Shown: positions 43,345 to 53,389, counted from the stretch's first letter. The stretch is DNA of 64,000 nt from Pseudomonadota bacterium (GCA_018240465.1 JAFEFS010000074.1:97253-161252), one strand, 5' to 3'. Numbers and translations are program-made. The notes: generated by a model not told the origin, from the sequence alone.

Positions 43345-45866
43345 GCGGACAAGGTCGCGCGGCTCGCTGCCGCGACGTGGCTGAAATGGTGAAATGCGAT
43401 CGAGTCCGAGGCGTGGCGCGCGTGCGCGGCGATGTCGGCCAGCATCGTCGCGGTGCCCGCGATCGCATCGCGTTGGCCGGGTTCGCCGAACAGCGCGGGC
43501 TCGAGCGTGGACAGGTCGAGGGCGTCGAGCTGTGCACGCATTTGCTCGAATTCAGCGGCGCTAGCGCTGCCGAACGCGGCATCGACGCGGCGCAGATGCT
43601 TGCCCAGTTCGTAGATCTGGAAATGCAGCGAATGCGGGTTGGCCGGGTCGCGGACAATCAGGTCGAGCACGGGAATCAACTGTGGAGCCGATAGATACCG
43701 CATGCGGTAGGTGATCGTCGAATCGGCGAGTTCGAGCAGCCATTCCAGCGTTGCGCTGTCCGCCGGTGCCTGTTGCAGGGCGCAGGCGAGCACGTCGGCG
43801 AGGAACTGCAGGCGTTCGATGCGCCTGCCAATCATGAGGAAGCGCCAGCCGTCGTCGCGGGTCATGTCGTCGAGGGCGAAGCCGGACAGCGCGGAAACTT
43901 CCATCAGCAGGCGGTTGAGCAGTTCGAGCGCGTTGCCGAAATCGAGCCGTTCGCGATCGAGCGCCTGCGCCTCGCGCTGCACTTCGAGCAGGCCGCGCCA
44001 GTTCTCGCTCGACAGGCGGCCGCGTACTTGACCCGCGGACCAGAGCAGGCGGCTGAGGACGCCGGCAAGGCTGTATGGCGCGGACGTGTCGGTCAGCGCA
44101 TCGATCAGCGCGGCACGCAGCGGCCTCGTGTCGCCCTCGATCAGGCGCACGCGGCGGCAGGCGGCGAGCGCGGCCTCGAAGGCGGCGGTGTTCGCGGCGC
44201 TCGTGTCTATGCAACGCGAGAGGACGACGCGCAGCAGGCGCGTGTAGTTGTCGCCGCGTTCGGAGTAGCGGCCGAGCCAGAACAGGTTTTCGATCAGGCG
44301 CGAGGGCAGAAAGTCGTCGCGGCGCACGATGTCGGCGGCGCGCAGCTCGCGCCGGCGCGGCGCGTCGATCATGGCTTCGCCATCGGCGAGTACCCAGGTG
44401 TCCTTGCTGCCGCCACCGCGCTGCATCGAAACGATGCGCGCCGCCGCTTTCGCCGCGATGCGCGACAGCGCCCCGGGCATCACCGTGTACTCGCCCTTGC
44501 CTGTCGCGATCGCGAATACCCGCATGCTGACCGCGCGTGGCGCGATCTGCGCCTGCGTCGGACCGCGTTGCCAGACCGGCGCCTGCGACAGGTCGACGAG
44601 TTCCTGTGCCACCCATGTCGCAGGTTCGGCCTCGATGCGGGCGCGCAGTTCGGCCAGCCGGCTGCGCGGCAGGCTCGGCCCGAACACGGCTTCGACGCGG
44701 CGTGACGGCGACGCGGGCTTGAGGACGAGGCGATCGAGTCCGGCCAGCGCTTCCTTGCGCACCGGCGCCTCGCCGCACCACCAGGTGGCGACCGAAGGCA
44801 GCGCGAGCGGTTCGCCGCGCAGACGCTCGCAGATCTTCGGGAAGAAACCGAGCAGCCCGGGCGATTCGAGCACGCCGGTGCCGAGCGCGTTGGCGATCAG
44901 CACGCGCCCCGCGCGCGCGGCGGCGGCGAGGCCGGGCACGCCGAGCGTGGAATCGCCGCGCAGCTCGAGCGGATCGCACCAGTCGTCGTCGACGCGGCGC
45001 AGGATCGCATGCACGCGCTTCAAGCCGCCGAGCGTCTTCATGTACGCCGTGTCGGCGCGCACGGTAAGGTCGTAGCCTTCGACCAGCGGCACGCCGAGTG
45101 CGCGCGCGAGGTAGACGTGTTCGAAATAGGTTTCGTTGAAACGTCCGGGTGTCAGCAGCACGACGAGCGGCGTTTCCCCGGCGGCGACGGGTGCGGCCGA
45201 TTGCAGCGTCGTCTGCAGCGCACGCAACGTAGCGGAAAGCTCGCGCACGCGCATGTCGTGGAACAGGTCGGAGTACGCGCGCGAGATGATCTGCCGGTTT
45301 TCGAGCGCGTAGCCCAGGCCCGACGGTGCCTGCGTGCGATCGGCGATGACCCACCAGGTGCCGTCCGGCGCGCGTGCGAGGTCGGCGGCGTAGACGTGCA
45401 GATAGGTGCCTCCCGGCGGTGCGCCGCGCTGGCAGGGCCAGAGAAAATTCTCATGGCCGAAGATCAGTTCCGGCGGTAGCAGTCCCTCGGCGAGCAAGGC
45501 TTGTGGCCCGTACAGGTCGGCGAGCACCGCGTCGAGCAGCGCGGCGCGCTGGGCGATACCCGCGGCGAGGTGCTGCCATTCGGTGGCACCGATGATCTGC
45601 GGCAGCAGGTCCAGTACCCACGGGCGATCGGTGCCCTTGGCGTCGGCGTAGACGTTGTAGGTGACCCCGTTTTCGCGGATTTGGCGTTCGACCAGGTCGG
45701 CGCGCGCGCGCATCTGCGCCGGATCGGCGCGCTCGATCGCTGCGAGCATGCGCCGCCACGGCGCGCGCACGCCGCCGTCGGCGTCGAACAACTCGTGATA
45801 GTGCTGCGGATCGCGATGGTAGGCGTTGAGCAGGGGCGGCACGGCGTCGTCGATCAGCTCGGTCAT
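43341..45866 (-). CDS. Fused circularly permuted ATP-grasp/alpha-E protein (DUF404-DUF407-DUF403)
   Basis: An 841-residue two-domain protein. The first 520 residues or so are a circularly permuted ATP-grasp enzyme (VTYNVYADAKGTDRPWVLDL, PGGTYLHVYAADLAR, GRFNETYFEHVYLAR, ending VSMQRGGGSKDTWVLADG). The C-terminal part is an alpha-E domain starting LIENLFWLGRYSERGDN. It is a paralogue of the separate genes at 36593-38005 and 38012-38977. The predicted activity is ATP-dependent ligation of amino acids or peptides. The start was placed at MTELIDDAVPP, where homology begins. It is translationally coupled to the transglutaminase gene. Confidence 0.9.
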   Translation of the reverse strand: MTELIDDAVPPLLNAYHRDPQHYHELFDADGGVRAPWRRMLAAIERADPAQMRARADLVERQIRENGVTYNVYADAKGTDRPWVLDLLPQIIGATEWQHLAAGIAQRAALLDAVLADLYGPQALLAEGLLPPELIFGHENFLWPCQRGAPPGGTYLHVYAADLARAPDGTWWVIADRTQAPSGLGYALENRQIISRAYSDLFHDMRVRELSATLRALQTTLQSAAPVAAGETPLVVLLTPGRFNETYFEHVYLARALGVPLVEGYDLTVRADTAYMKTLGGLKRVHAILRRVDDDWCDPLELRGDSTLGVPGLAAAARAGRVLIANALGTGVLESPGLLGFFPKICERLRGEPLALPSVATWWCGEAPVRKEALAGLDRLVLKPASPSRRVEAVFGPSLPRSRLAELRARIEAEPATWVAQELVDLSQAPVWQRGPTQAQIAPRAVSMRVFAIATGKGEYTVMPGALSRIAAKAAARIVSMQRGGGSKDTWVLADGEAMIDAPRRRELRAADIVRRDDFLPSRLIENLFWLGRYSERGDNYTRLLRVVLSRCIDTSAANTAAFEAALAACRRVRLIEGDTRPLRAALIDALTDTSAPYSLAGVLSRLLWSAGQVRGRLSSENWRGLLEVQREAQALDRERLDFGNALELLNRLLMEVSALSGFALDDMTRDDGWRFLMIGRRIERLQFLADVLACALQQAPADSATLEWLLELADSTITYRMRYLSAPQLIPVLDLIVRDPANPHSLHFQIYELGKHLRRVDAAFGSASAAEFEQMRAQLDALDLSTLEPALFGEPGQRDAIAGTATMLADIAAHARHASDSIAFHHFSHVAAASRATLSA

Positions 45867-45927
45867 GGGGTTCGCTGGGCTCACGAGGCGTGTGCTCGCC
45901 AACCCGGGCGTTCGGCGTTCGACGGTT

Positions 45928-47076
45928 TCAGGCAGAAAGGGGCCTGGGCAGCAATTGCGAGGTTTGTCGAACATGCCCGAACTCGATGTACCGGTACGAG
46001 AGCCACGTCAGCGGAATCATGATCGAAAGAAATTCCAGGAAACTCGGCCACGGGTGCTTGGTAAACGCCGCGCTTGGCGCGACATGGATGATCACGACGA
46101 AGTTCCATATGTAGATGGAATAGCACATCATGCCGATCAATTCTATCGGTCTGCAGCGGACGTGGTTCAATGCCAGCAGCGCGAGCATCAGCAGAACCGC
46201 GGATAGTTGAAACAGCGTATTCACCAGCGCGATCGAGAGCGGCGGCAGCGCACCGCTGAAACAATAGTCGGCGTAGGTAAACGTCGCGGTAAGCGCCGCC
46301 AATCCGAGGATCAGCACGCGCCCCGGATGTGCAACGCGATAGCCCCGCGCATGGAGCGCGGCGATGCCCATGCCGATGACGAAATCGTCCATGCGCCCTA
46401 TTACGGAATCCTTGACCGGATTGAGGATGTCGTAATCGCCGAGCGAGAACGAGCGAGACGCTTCGCCGAGGAGCCGCACGAACAGCGCGGCCAGAAGGAT
46501 GCCCGGCAAGGCGCGGCGCCAGGAAATGCGCGAAATGCAAATCACGAAGAACGGAAACAACAGGCTGAACCAGATTTCGATGCCGAGGGACCAGAGAGCG
46601 GCGTTCAACTCCGGCATGAAGGTCACGTTGGTGAAGTTGAACAGGCAGGTCAGCAGCGCCAAGTACTCCTTGGCGCTGAACCGGCCCGCCACCCCCATCA
46701 GCAGGATCACACTGAAGTAGTAGAGCGGCAAAAGCCTGCGCGCACGCTTGCGGTAGAACTCCAGAACGTCGTCTTTTCCGGCGAAAGTCCGTTGTTCGAT
46801 GGCGAACGGCAGATACAGCACGAATCCGGACAGGATGAAAAACAGGTTGACACCGAGCCAGCCGTTGCACGTCCAGCTTGCCATGAACGCGAAAGGCGAG
46901 TTGCTGGTCATCCACCAACCGGTATGGAAGACAGCCTTGAAGAACAGATGGTGCCAAAGCACGCCCAGGATCGCGAATCCGCGCAAAAGGTCGAGCGCCG
47001 GCAGGTGGGGCGCGCGGAATCCGCGATCGGCCTTGACCGGCTCGCATGGTGCTGTCGCCACGATCGCCCCCGTCAA
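45928..47076 (-). CDS. Acyltransferase 3 family membrane protein
   Basis: A 382-residue inner-membrane O-acyltransferase of the OafA/NodX type with about ten hydrophobic helices. Signatures are [19 protein letters not shown] with the conserved Arg and His, [25 protein letters not shown] and a C-terminal SYRYIEF. These enzymes acylate cell-surface sugars or other exported molecules. It lies in the middle of the peptide-modification cluster and begins with a TTG that overlaps the stop of the DUF2126 remnant. A GTG 15 bp downstream is an alternative. Members of this family are not usual in Anbu-type clusters, so its substrate link is uncertain. Confidence 0.85.
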   Translation of the reverse strand: MTGAIVATAPCEPVKADRGFRAPHLPALDLLRGFAILGVLWHHLFFKAVFHTGWWMTSNSPFAFMASWTCNGWLGVNLFFILSGFVLYLPFAIEQRTFAGKDDVLEFYRKRARRLLPLYYFSVILLMGVAGRFSAKEYLALLTCLFNFTNVTFMPELNAALWSLGIEIWFSLLFPFFVICISRISWRRALPGILLAALFVRLLGEASRSFSLGDYDILNPVKDSVIGRMDDFVIGMGIAALHARGYRVAHPGRVLILGLAALTATFTYADYCFSGALPPLSIALVNTLFQLSAVLLMLALLALNHVRCRPIELIGMMCYSIYIWNFVVIIHVAPSAAFTKHPWPSFLEFLSIMIPLTWLSYRYIEFGHVRQTSQLLPRPLSA

Positions 47077-49183
47077 ACGCTTACGTCTCTCAGGTCCAGT
47101 GTAAATGGAAACTCCGCCGTTGGGCCAGCGCGAGCCGGAGCATCGATGGTGCCGGGCGTATGGCCGTAGCGGTCGAAACGCGCGAGGCGGCGGCTTTCGA
47201 CCTCGAAGGCGTTGACCGGGAAAGCATCGTAGCTGCGTCCGCCCGGATGTGCCACGTGGTAGCGGCAGCCACCGAGAGAGCGCCGCGACCAGGCATCGAC
47301 CAGGTCGAACACGAGCGGCGCCTGGGCCGGAATCGTCGGATGCAACGACGAGGGCGGTTGCCAGGCCTTGGAGCGCACGCCGGCGACGAACTCGCCAACC
47401 GTGCCGGTCGGGCGCAGCGGGATGCCCCGGCCGTTGCAGGTGGCGACGTAGCGGTCCGGAGCGAGGCCGCTGAGCTTCACCTGCAGGCGCTCGACCGAGG
47501 AATCGACGTAGCGCACCGTGCCGCCGACCGTGCCTTCCTCGCCCACGACGTGCCGGGGCTCGAGCGCGTGGCGCAGTTCCAGTGCGATACCCCGCGTGGC
47601 GTAGTCGCCGACGATGGGGAAGCGGAATTCGAAGTGTGGCGCGAACCAGTCGCGCTCGATCGCGTAGCCAGCGGCGCGCGTCTCGCGGATCACGCCGGCG
47701 AAATCCGGTTCGACGAAGTAAGGCAGCATGAAGCGGTCGTGCAGCTCGGTGCCCCAGCGCGCGAGACGCGGCGGCGCATACGGCTCGCGCCAGAAGCGCG
47801 CGATCAGGGCGCGCAGCAGCAACTGCTGGGCCAGGCCTATCTGCGCATGCGGCGGCATCTCGAACGCACGCATTTCGCGCAGGCCAAGGCGGCCCGCGGC
47901 GCCCTCTGGCGCATAGAGTTTGTCGATGCAGAACTCGGCGCGATGCGTGTTGCCGGTGACGTCGATCAGGAGGTTGCGCAGCAAGTGGTCTAGCAGCCTC
48001 GGCGGCGCGAAGCCGCCGATGTCGGGAAACTGCTTGAACGCGACCTCGAGTTCGTACAGCGAGTCGTTGCGTGCTTCGTCCACGCGTGGCGACTGCGACG
48101 TCGGGCCGATGAACAGGCCGCTGAACAGGTACGACAGCGAAGGATGGTTGTGCCAGTACGAGAGCAAGCTGCGCAGCAGGTCGGGGCGGTGCAGGAACGG
48201 CGAATCGCCCGTGGTCGTGCCGCCGAGAACGAAGTGGTTGCCGCCGCGGGTACCGGTGTGGCGGCCATCGAGCATGAATTTCCCGGCGACGAGTTTTTCC
48301 TGGCGCGCAGCTTCGTACAGGTGCGTGGTGCGCTCGACGAGTTGTTCCCAGTTGTCCGACGGATGGATATTGACCTCGATGACGCCGGGGTCGGGCTGAC
48401 GCGGAACCAGTTCAGGCGCGGGTCGCGCGGCGGCTCGTAGTCTTCGAGCAGCACCGGCGTGCAGAGCGCGGCGGCGGTGTCCTCTATCGCCGCAGTCAGT
48501 TCGAGGTAGTCCTCCAGGTGCGCGAGCGGCGGCATGAAAAGGTACAGATTTCCATTTCTTGCCTCGGCGCAGAGCGCGGTGCGCGTGATCCCGCCGGCGG
48601 ATTCGAAAGGTGCGGGCCGGCGATCGCGTTGCTCGCCATTCCCTTGAAAGCGGGAGTCCGGTTCTTGATCTCGACGAACAGCGAAGGCCGGATCCCGGTC
48701 CGCGCCGGAATGACGCGTGGCGATGCCTTCACCGCAATGGCGGACAAGAGCAGTCCCGGCTGTTTCGCCGCCATGCATTGCCGCTGCGCCGCGCAGGCCC
48801 GGCATTTGCCTGTGTAGCTGCAGCGCGCGCGGCAGTGGCCTCGGTGCCTGCGAGGGATCGGCCGCGTGCACCCACGGATGGTCGCTTTCGCTCACCCAGG
48901 GTTGCGAGTCCAGCGGGAGGCGCCAGCCGAGCGCGGAATCGCCGGGGATCAGGTAGCAGTGCTCGCCGCGCAGGAACCATGGACCGGTCTGCCACCGGCC
49001 CGGCGGCTTGGCCAGCGGTAACACACGACCGACGACGTGCGAGAGGCCGGCGCGGAACACGCGCATCAGGCGCTCGCGTTCGAGCGGATCTGCCACGCGT
49101 GGATCGAACGGATCGACGTTGCCTGGCAGACGGCGCTCGCGCCACAAGTAGTAGAACAGATCGTCGTAAGCCGGAAAGACACC
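47073..49183 (-). pseudogene. Decayed DUF2126 (transglutaminase-associated) gene
   Basis: Two adjoining frames together read as the C-terminal DUF2126 part of the roughly 1100-residue transglutaminase-DUF2126 proteins. The upstream frame carries AYDDLFYYLWRERRLPGN, LIPGDSALGWRLPLDSQPWV and [17 protein letters not shown]. The downstream frame continues with [39 protein letters not shown] and [18 protein letters not shown]. Three defects are visible. The N-terminal transglutaminase domain and its start are missing (an in-frame stop lies at 49184-49186). A one-base deletion near 48391-48396 shifts the frame just before [10 protein letters not shown] palindromic repeat is inserted at 48639-48711. 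A sequencing error could explain the frameshift but not the truncation. Confidence 0.8.
48639..48711. repeat. Palindromic repeat (GTCATTCC family), long copy 3 inside the DUF2126 remnant
   Basis: On the minus strand it begins GTCATTCCGGCGC and ends CCCGCTTTCAAGGGAAT, with a GATCTCGACGAACA-type centre on the other strand. It is a longer variant of the family (about 73 bp). It lies inside the coding remnant and replaces or extends the variable linker before [14 protein letters not shown] without itself introducing a stop. Confidence 0.6.
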
Positions 49184-49272
49184 TCAGTCGACGATAGCAA
49201 GAATCTGCTGCGGCGCAACGAAAAAATCCGACCGCCATCGTGTCGCCAATGCGGAAGGCCACGGGATGCAAG

Positions 49273-50649
49273 CTATTTCTTGCCGAACTCGCCATTGGCT
49301 TGCACGATCGTCGAGCCGTCCGCCTGCGGCGTACCGATCTTGCGCAGGGCGGCGGCGATGGCTGGGTCGCCACCGCGCGCGCTGAGCTGCACGGCAGCGT
49401 CGTAGCTGGTCTTCGTGGTCTTGAACGTGCCGTTGACCTGGAGTGGGCCGCCGAGGTCGCCGATCACGCCGATGATGCTGCCGTCGGGGTCGGTGCCCAG
49501 ACTCCACTCCATGTCGCCCAGCGTCGCCTGGCGCACGCCGGAGACGGTGACTCCGTGCCAGACCAGCTTGCCGGCGATCGCGCTCGGCCACAGGCTTTCG
49601 CGCAGCGTGAGCCGGGCAAAGTTGCCGTCGACATCGCCGCCGACCTCGATGCCGGGCAGGCGGATCAGCGGCGCGAGCAGTGTGGCCGGGAACTTGAGAG
49701 TCGCGTCGGTGAGCTCGAGCGCATGCCCGGCACCGAGCTTCCACTTCGCCGCGAGCTGGGCGTGCCCGCCGTCGTTCTTCAGCGTGCCGGCAATGCCGCC
49801 GTCGGCGGCGGTGTCAAACGTCGCGTCGACGTTGCCGAGCAGTTCGTGCGAAACCGCTGCGGTTGCCGCGTCGTTCCAGCGCAGGTTGCCGCGCGCCTCA
49901 GCCGGCGCCGTGCCGGTGCGCAACAGGATGTGGACGAGCTTGCCGTCGATCGTGCCGGCGGCATTCGCATTCGGCTGGCCGAGCAGTGCCGTGGCGAGCG
50001 ATGCGGGCAGCTTGAACGTGAAGTCGTTCAGTTCCAGGTCGCGCGTCGGTTTGAGCTTGAGCGCACCGTCGAACTGCGCGCCGCCGCCGGTGTTCTTGAC
50101 CTTGCCCGCGATGTTGCCGTCGGCCGCGGCGTCGAACGTCGTTTCCACCGTGCCGAGTTCGGTGTCGGCGAGCTTGGCCTTGATCCAGCGCGCCTTGCCG
50201 TCACGCAACTGGGTTGGCCAGCCGTCGAGCACGGTAAGACTGGCCGCACTGCCTTCGATGTCGCCTTCGGCCTTGGCCGTCACCTGCAGCATGTCCGCGG
50301 CCGTGTGCGCCGGCAGGCTGAAGCTGAGGTTGTCGAACGTGTTGCCCGTCGGCGACTTCGTCAGCGTGCCCTGGGTCTTGAGTGCGTCCCCGGAGATGGC
50401 GAAGTCGGCAACGCGACGACCCTCGAGCAGCGGCTTGAAGCGCAGGTGCCAGTCGAGTTGGCCGAGCGCGCGGTCGCGCACGCTGATGCTGCCCGCGTGG
50501 CCATTCCAGATCGTGCCAGAAAGGTCGGACAGCGTCACCGTCTTGGACGGCTTCATCAAATAGCGATAGCCGAAGCTGGCCGGGCAGAACCAGATCGCCG
50601 CGGTGGCGGCCACGATCAGGAGCAGGACGACTACGAAAAAACGGCGCAT
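49273..50649 (-). CDS. GspN-like type II secretion protein N, orphan and internally repeated
   Basis: A 458-residue inner-membrane-anchored protein. A single N-terminal helix (MRRFFVVVLLLIVAATAAIWF) is followed by a GspN-like periplasmic part with LSGTIWNGHAGSISVRDRALGQLDWHLR. Ordinary GspN has about 250 residues. Here the C-terminal region consists of three related units of roughly 100 residues (about 153-260, 261-365 and 366-455), each with a pattern like ATFDTAADGGIAGTLKNDGG. No other gsp genes are nearby. It lies downstream of mutS on the same strand, behind a palindromic repeat. Confidence is moderate for GspN and high for the repeat structure. Confidence 0.72.
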   Translation of the reverse strand: MRRFFVVVLLLIVAATAAIWFCPASFGYRYLMKPSKTVTLSDLSGTIWNGHAGSISVRDRALGQLDWHLRFKPLLEGRRVADFAISGDALKTQGTLTKSPTGNTFDNLSFSLPAHTAADMLQVTAKAEGDIEGSAASLTVLDGWPTQLRDGKARWIKAKLADTELGTVETTFDAAADGNIAGKVKNTGGGAQFDGALKLKPTRDLELNDFTFKLPASLATALLGQPNANAAGTIDGKLVHILLRTGTAPAEARGNLRWNDAATAAVSHELLGNVDATFDTAADGGIAGTLKNDGGHAQLAAKWKLGAGHALELTDATLKFPATLLAPLIRLPGIEVGGDVDGNFARLTLRESLWPSAIAGKLVWHGVTVSGVRQATLGDMEWSLGTDPDGSIIGVIGDLGGPLQVNGTFKTTKTSYDAAVQLSARGGDPAIAAALRKIGTPQADGSTIVQANGEFGKK

Positions 50650-50690
50650 GGGTTGGTTTCCATTGGAATGTGCGAATTCTATTCTTTGCC

Positions 50691-50718
50691 CGTCATTTCC
50701 GCTTTCGCGGGAACGACG
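50691..50718. repeat. Palindromic repeat (GTCATTCC family), copy 4
   Basis: CGTCATTTCCGC and GCGGGAACGACG are imperfect inverted arms (10 of 12 pairs) around TTTC. It lies between mutS and the GspN-like gene. Reading the GspN frame upstream through it gives the meaningless RRSRESGNDGQ, which is why a later start was chosen. Confidence 0.7.
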
Positions 50719-50767
50719 CGAAAAGCCGAGCGCGAACGATTCGTGCGATATCGGCAAAAGAGCCGCC

Positions 50768-53389
50768 CTACAACAATCCCTTGAGCCGATAGAGCAAATC
50801 CAGCGCCGCGCGTGGCGTCAGCGCATCGACCTCGACCTCGCGCAACGCGTCTTCGACCGCGCTCGGCTTTGCGAGTTCGAACAGGCCAAGTTGCGGCGAC
50901 GCCGCCTCGTCGGGGTCGCGGGATGCGGGCGATCGCCGCGCCTTGAGTTCGAGCGCCGCGAGATGTTTGCGCGCGTCCGCGATCACCGCCTTCGGCACGC
51001 CGGCGAGCGCGGCGACATGCAGGCCGAAGCTGCGGCTGGCCGGACCTTCCTTGACCGCGTGCATGAACACGAGCTGGTCGTCGTACTCGACCGCATCGAG
51101 ATGCACGTTGGCGATGCCGGGATACTGCGCTGCGAGTTCGGTCAGTTCGAAGTAATGCGTGGCAAACAGGGTGAAGGCGTGGTTTTTCGTCGCCAGTTGC
51201 ACGGCGCAGGCCTGGGCGAGGGCGAGGCCGTCGTAGGTCGAAGTGCCGCGCCCGACTTCGTCCATGAGCACGAGACTGTGTCGCGTCGCGTTGTGCAGGA
51301 TGCTTGCCGTCTCGCTCATTTCGACCATGAACGTCGACTGGCCGCGCGACAGGTCGTCACCCGCACCGATGCGGGTGAATATGCGGTCGATGCTGCCGAT
51401 CGTCGCGGCGTCCGCGGGCACGAAGCTGCCGATGTGTGCAAGCAGTACGATCAGTGCGTTCTGGCGCATGTATGTGGACTTGCCGCCCATGTTCGGGCCG
51501 GTGATGACGAGCGTGCGCCGCGTGTCGTCGAGCACGAGGTCGTTCGGTTCGAACGGATCGCTGCGCACCTGCTCGACGACCGGATGGCGGCCACGCACGA
51601 TGCGGATGCCGGCGGCGTCGACGAGCTGCGGCGCGCGCCAGTTCAACGCGTCGGCGCGATCGGCGAGCGCGGCGAGCACGTCGAGTTCGGCAATTGCCGC
51701 GGCGGCCTGCTTCAGTGCCCCCAGGCGTTCGACAAGGAAGTCGAGCAGCGCTTCGTACAGCGCGCGCTCGCGCATCAATGTGCGCTCGCGCGCCGACAAC
51801 ACCTTGTCCTCGAACGATTTCAGTTCTTCGGTGATGTAGCGTTCGGCGCCCTTGAGAGTTTGCCGGCGCGTGTAGTGGGTCGGCGCCTTGTCGGCCTGTG
51901 CCTTGCTGATCTCGATGTAGTAGCCGTGCACGCTGTTGTAGCCGACCTTGAGCGTCGGAATGCCGCTCGCCGCCTTCTCGCGTTCCTCGAGATCGATCAG
52001 GAACTGGTTGGCGTTGGTCGACAACATGCGCAGTTCGTCGAGTTCCGCATCGTAACCCGTGCGGATCACGCCACCGTCGCGCAGCAGCACGGGCGGCTGT
52101 TCGAGCACGGCGCGCGCGAGATGTTGCGCGGTGTCGGCGTGTTCGCCGAGTTGGTCGAGCAGGGAGTGCAGCAGCGGCGAATCGATCAATTGTGAAGTGC
52201 GGCCGTGGACGGACGCTTTTTGATCTTCGTGGTCACGAAGGAGGACACGAAACAAACCCGGTGCGGCGAGCAGGCCATCGCGCAACGTGGACAGATCGCG
52301 CGGGCGCGCCGAGCGCAGTGCGACGCGCGCAAGGATGCGTTCGAGATCGCCGATACCGCGCAGCACCTCGCGCACGCCGTCGCAACGACGCAATGTGATC
52401 AGGCTGTCGATCGCTTGCTGACGCCGGCGCAGGACATCGCGGTCGCGCAGCGGCCGGTGCAGCCATCGGCGCAGTGCGCGCGCGCCCATCGGCGTGATCG
52501 TAGTATCCAGCACGCCGAGCAGGGTGTGCTCGTGACGACCGCCCGGGTGCGTGTCGAGTTCGAGATTGCGCCGCGTCGTCGCGTCGAGTGCGATTGTTTC
52601 ATCAGGGCTCTCGGCGGCGAGTCCCGGCAGGTGCGGCAGCGCGGATTTCTGCGTTTCGCTCACGTAGCCGAGCAGCGCGCCCGCCGCGGCGATCGCCAGT
52701 GGCATCGCTTCGATGCCGAAGCCGGACAGGTCGCGCGTGCCGAAAAACTTGTTGAGCTGGCGCTGTGCCGTCTCGGTGTCGAAATGCCACGGCGCGCGCT
52801 TGCGCAGGCCGGGCAGCGCGACGACGAAACCCGGCCAGGCAATGTCTTCGGCGACCAGCGTTTCCGCGGGCGCGAGACGCGCGAGTTCGGAGGCGAGTTG
52901 TTCCGCATCCAACGCTTCGCTGAGCAGGAATCGCCCGCCGGCGAGATCGACCCAGGCGAGACCGTAGCGGTTCTTGCCGGTGGCGATCGCGAGCAGCAGA
53001 TTGTCGCGTCGTTCTTCGAGCAAGGCTTCGTCGGTCACGGTGCCCGGCGTGACCACGCGCACGACCTTGCGTTCGACCAGGCCTTTGGTTGCCGCGGGGT
53101 CGCCGATCTGTTCGCAAATCGCCACCGATTCACCGAGTTTGATCAGCCGGGCGAGATAATTTTCGGCCGCGTGATACGGCACGCCGGCCATCGGAATCGG
53201 CGCGCCAGCCGAGGCGCCGCGCTGGGTCAGCGTGATGTCGAGCAGGCGCGCGGCCTTGCGCGCATCGTCGTAGAACAACTCGTAGAAATCGCCCATGCGG
53301 AAAAACACCAGTGTGTCTGGATACTCGGCCTTGGCGGCGAAGTACTGGCGCATGAGCGGGGTGTGCTGGGTGAGGTCGGGCGTCGTCAT
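50768..53389 (-). CDS. mutS: DNA mismatch repair protein MutS
   Basis: An 873-residue mismatch-recognition ATPase. The mismatch-binding wedge is [15 protein letters not shown] (Phe-x-Glu in GDFYEL). The Walker A is [13 protein letters not shown], Walker B region [16 protein letters not shown], and the C-terminal HTH/dimer end is [16 protein letters not shown]. The lever region contains an unusual segment at residues 381-399 ([17 protein letters not shown]) that has no counterpart in Escherichia coli MutS and is encoded by a dispersed repeat. It makes this linker about 16 residues longer, in frame. The protein otherwise looks intact and functional. Confidence 0.96.
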   Translation of the reverse strand: MTTPDLTQHTPLMRQYFAAKAEYPDTLVFFRMGDFYELFYDDARKAARLLDITLTQRGASAGAPIPMAGVPYHAAENYLARLIKLGESVAICEQIGDPAATKGLVERKVVRVVTPGTVTDEALLEERRDNLLLAIATGKNRYGLAWVDLAGGRFLLSEALDAEQLASELARLAPAETLVAEDIAWPGFVVALPGLRKRAPWHFDTETAQRQLNKFFGTRDLSGFGIEAMPLAIAAAGALLGYVSETQKSALPHLPGLAAESPDETIALDATTRRNLELDTHPGGRHEHTLLGVLDTTITPMGARALRRWLHRPLRDRDVLRRRQQAIDSLITLRRCDGVREVLRGIGDLERILARVALRSARPRDLSTLRDGLLAAPGLFRVLLRDHEDQKASVHGRTSQLIDSPLLHSLLDQLGEHADTAQHLARAVLEQPPVLLRDGGVIRTGYDAELDELRMLSTNANQFLIDLEEREKAASGIPTLKVGYNSVHGYYIEISKAQADKAPTHYTRRQTLKGAERYITEELKSFEDKVLSARERTLMRERALYEALLDFLVERLGALKQAAAAIAELDVLAALADRADALNWRAPQLVDAAGIRIVRGRHPVVEQVRSDPFEPNDLVLDDTRRTLVITGPNMGGKSTYMRQNALIVLLAHIGSFVPADAATIGSIDRIFTRIGAGDDLSRGQSTFMVEMSETASILHNATRHSLVLMDEVGRGTSTYDGLALAQACAVQLATKNHAFTLFATHYFELTELAAQYPGIANVHLDAVEYDDQLVFMHAVKEGPASRSFGLHVAALAGVPKAVIADARKHLAALELKARRSPASRDPDEAASPQLGLFELAKPSAVEDALREVEVDALTPRAALDLLYRLKGLL
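52194..52245 (-). repeat. Dispersed repeat element, in-frame copy inside mutS
   Basis: This segment, read on the mutS coding strand, aligns with the intergenic repeat at 186-229 (34 of 41 bases by my count, cores CACGAAGATCA and GGCCGCACTT). It adds about 16 residues to the MutS lever domain without breaking the frame. Confidence 0.65.
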
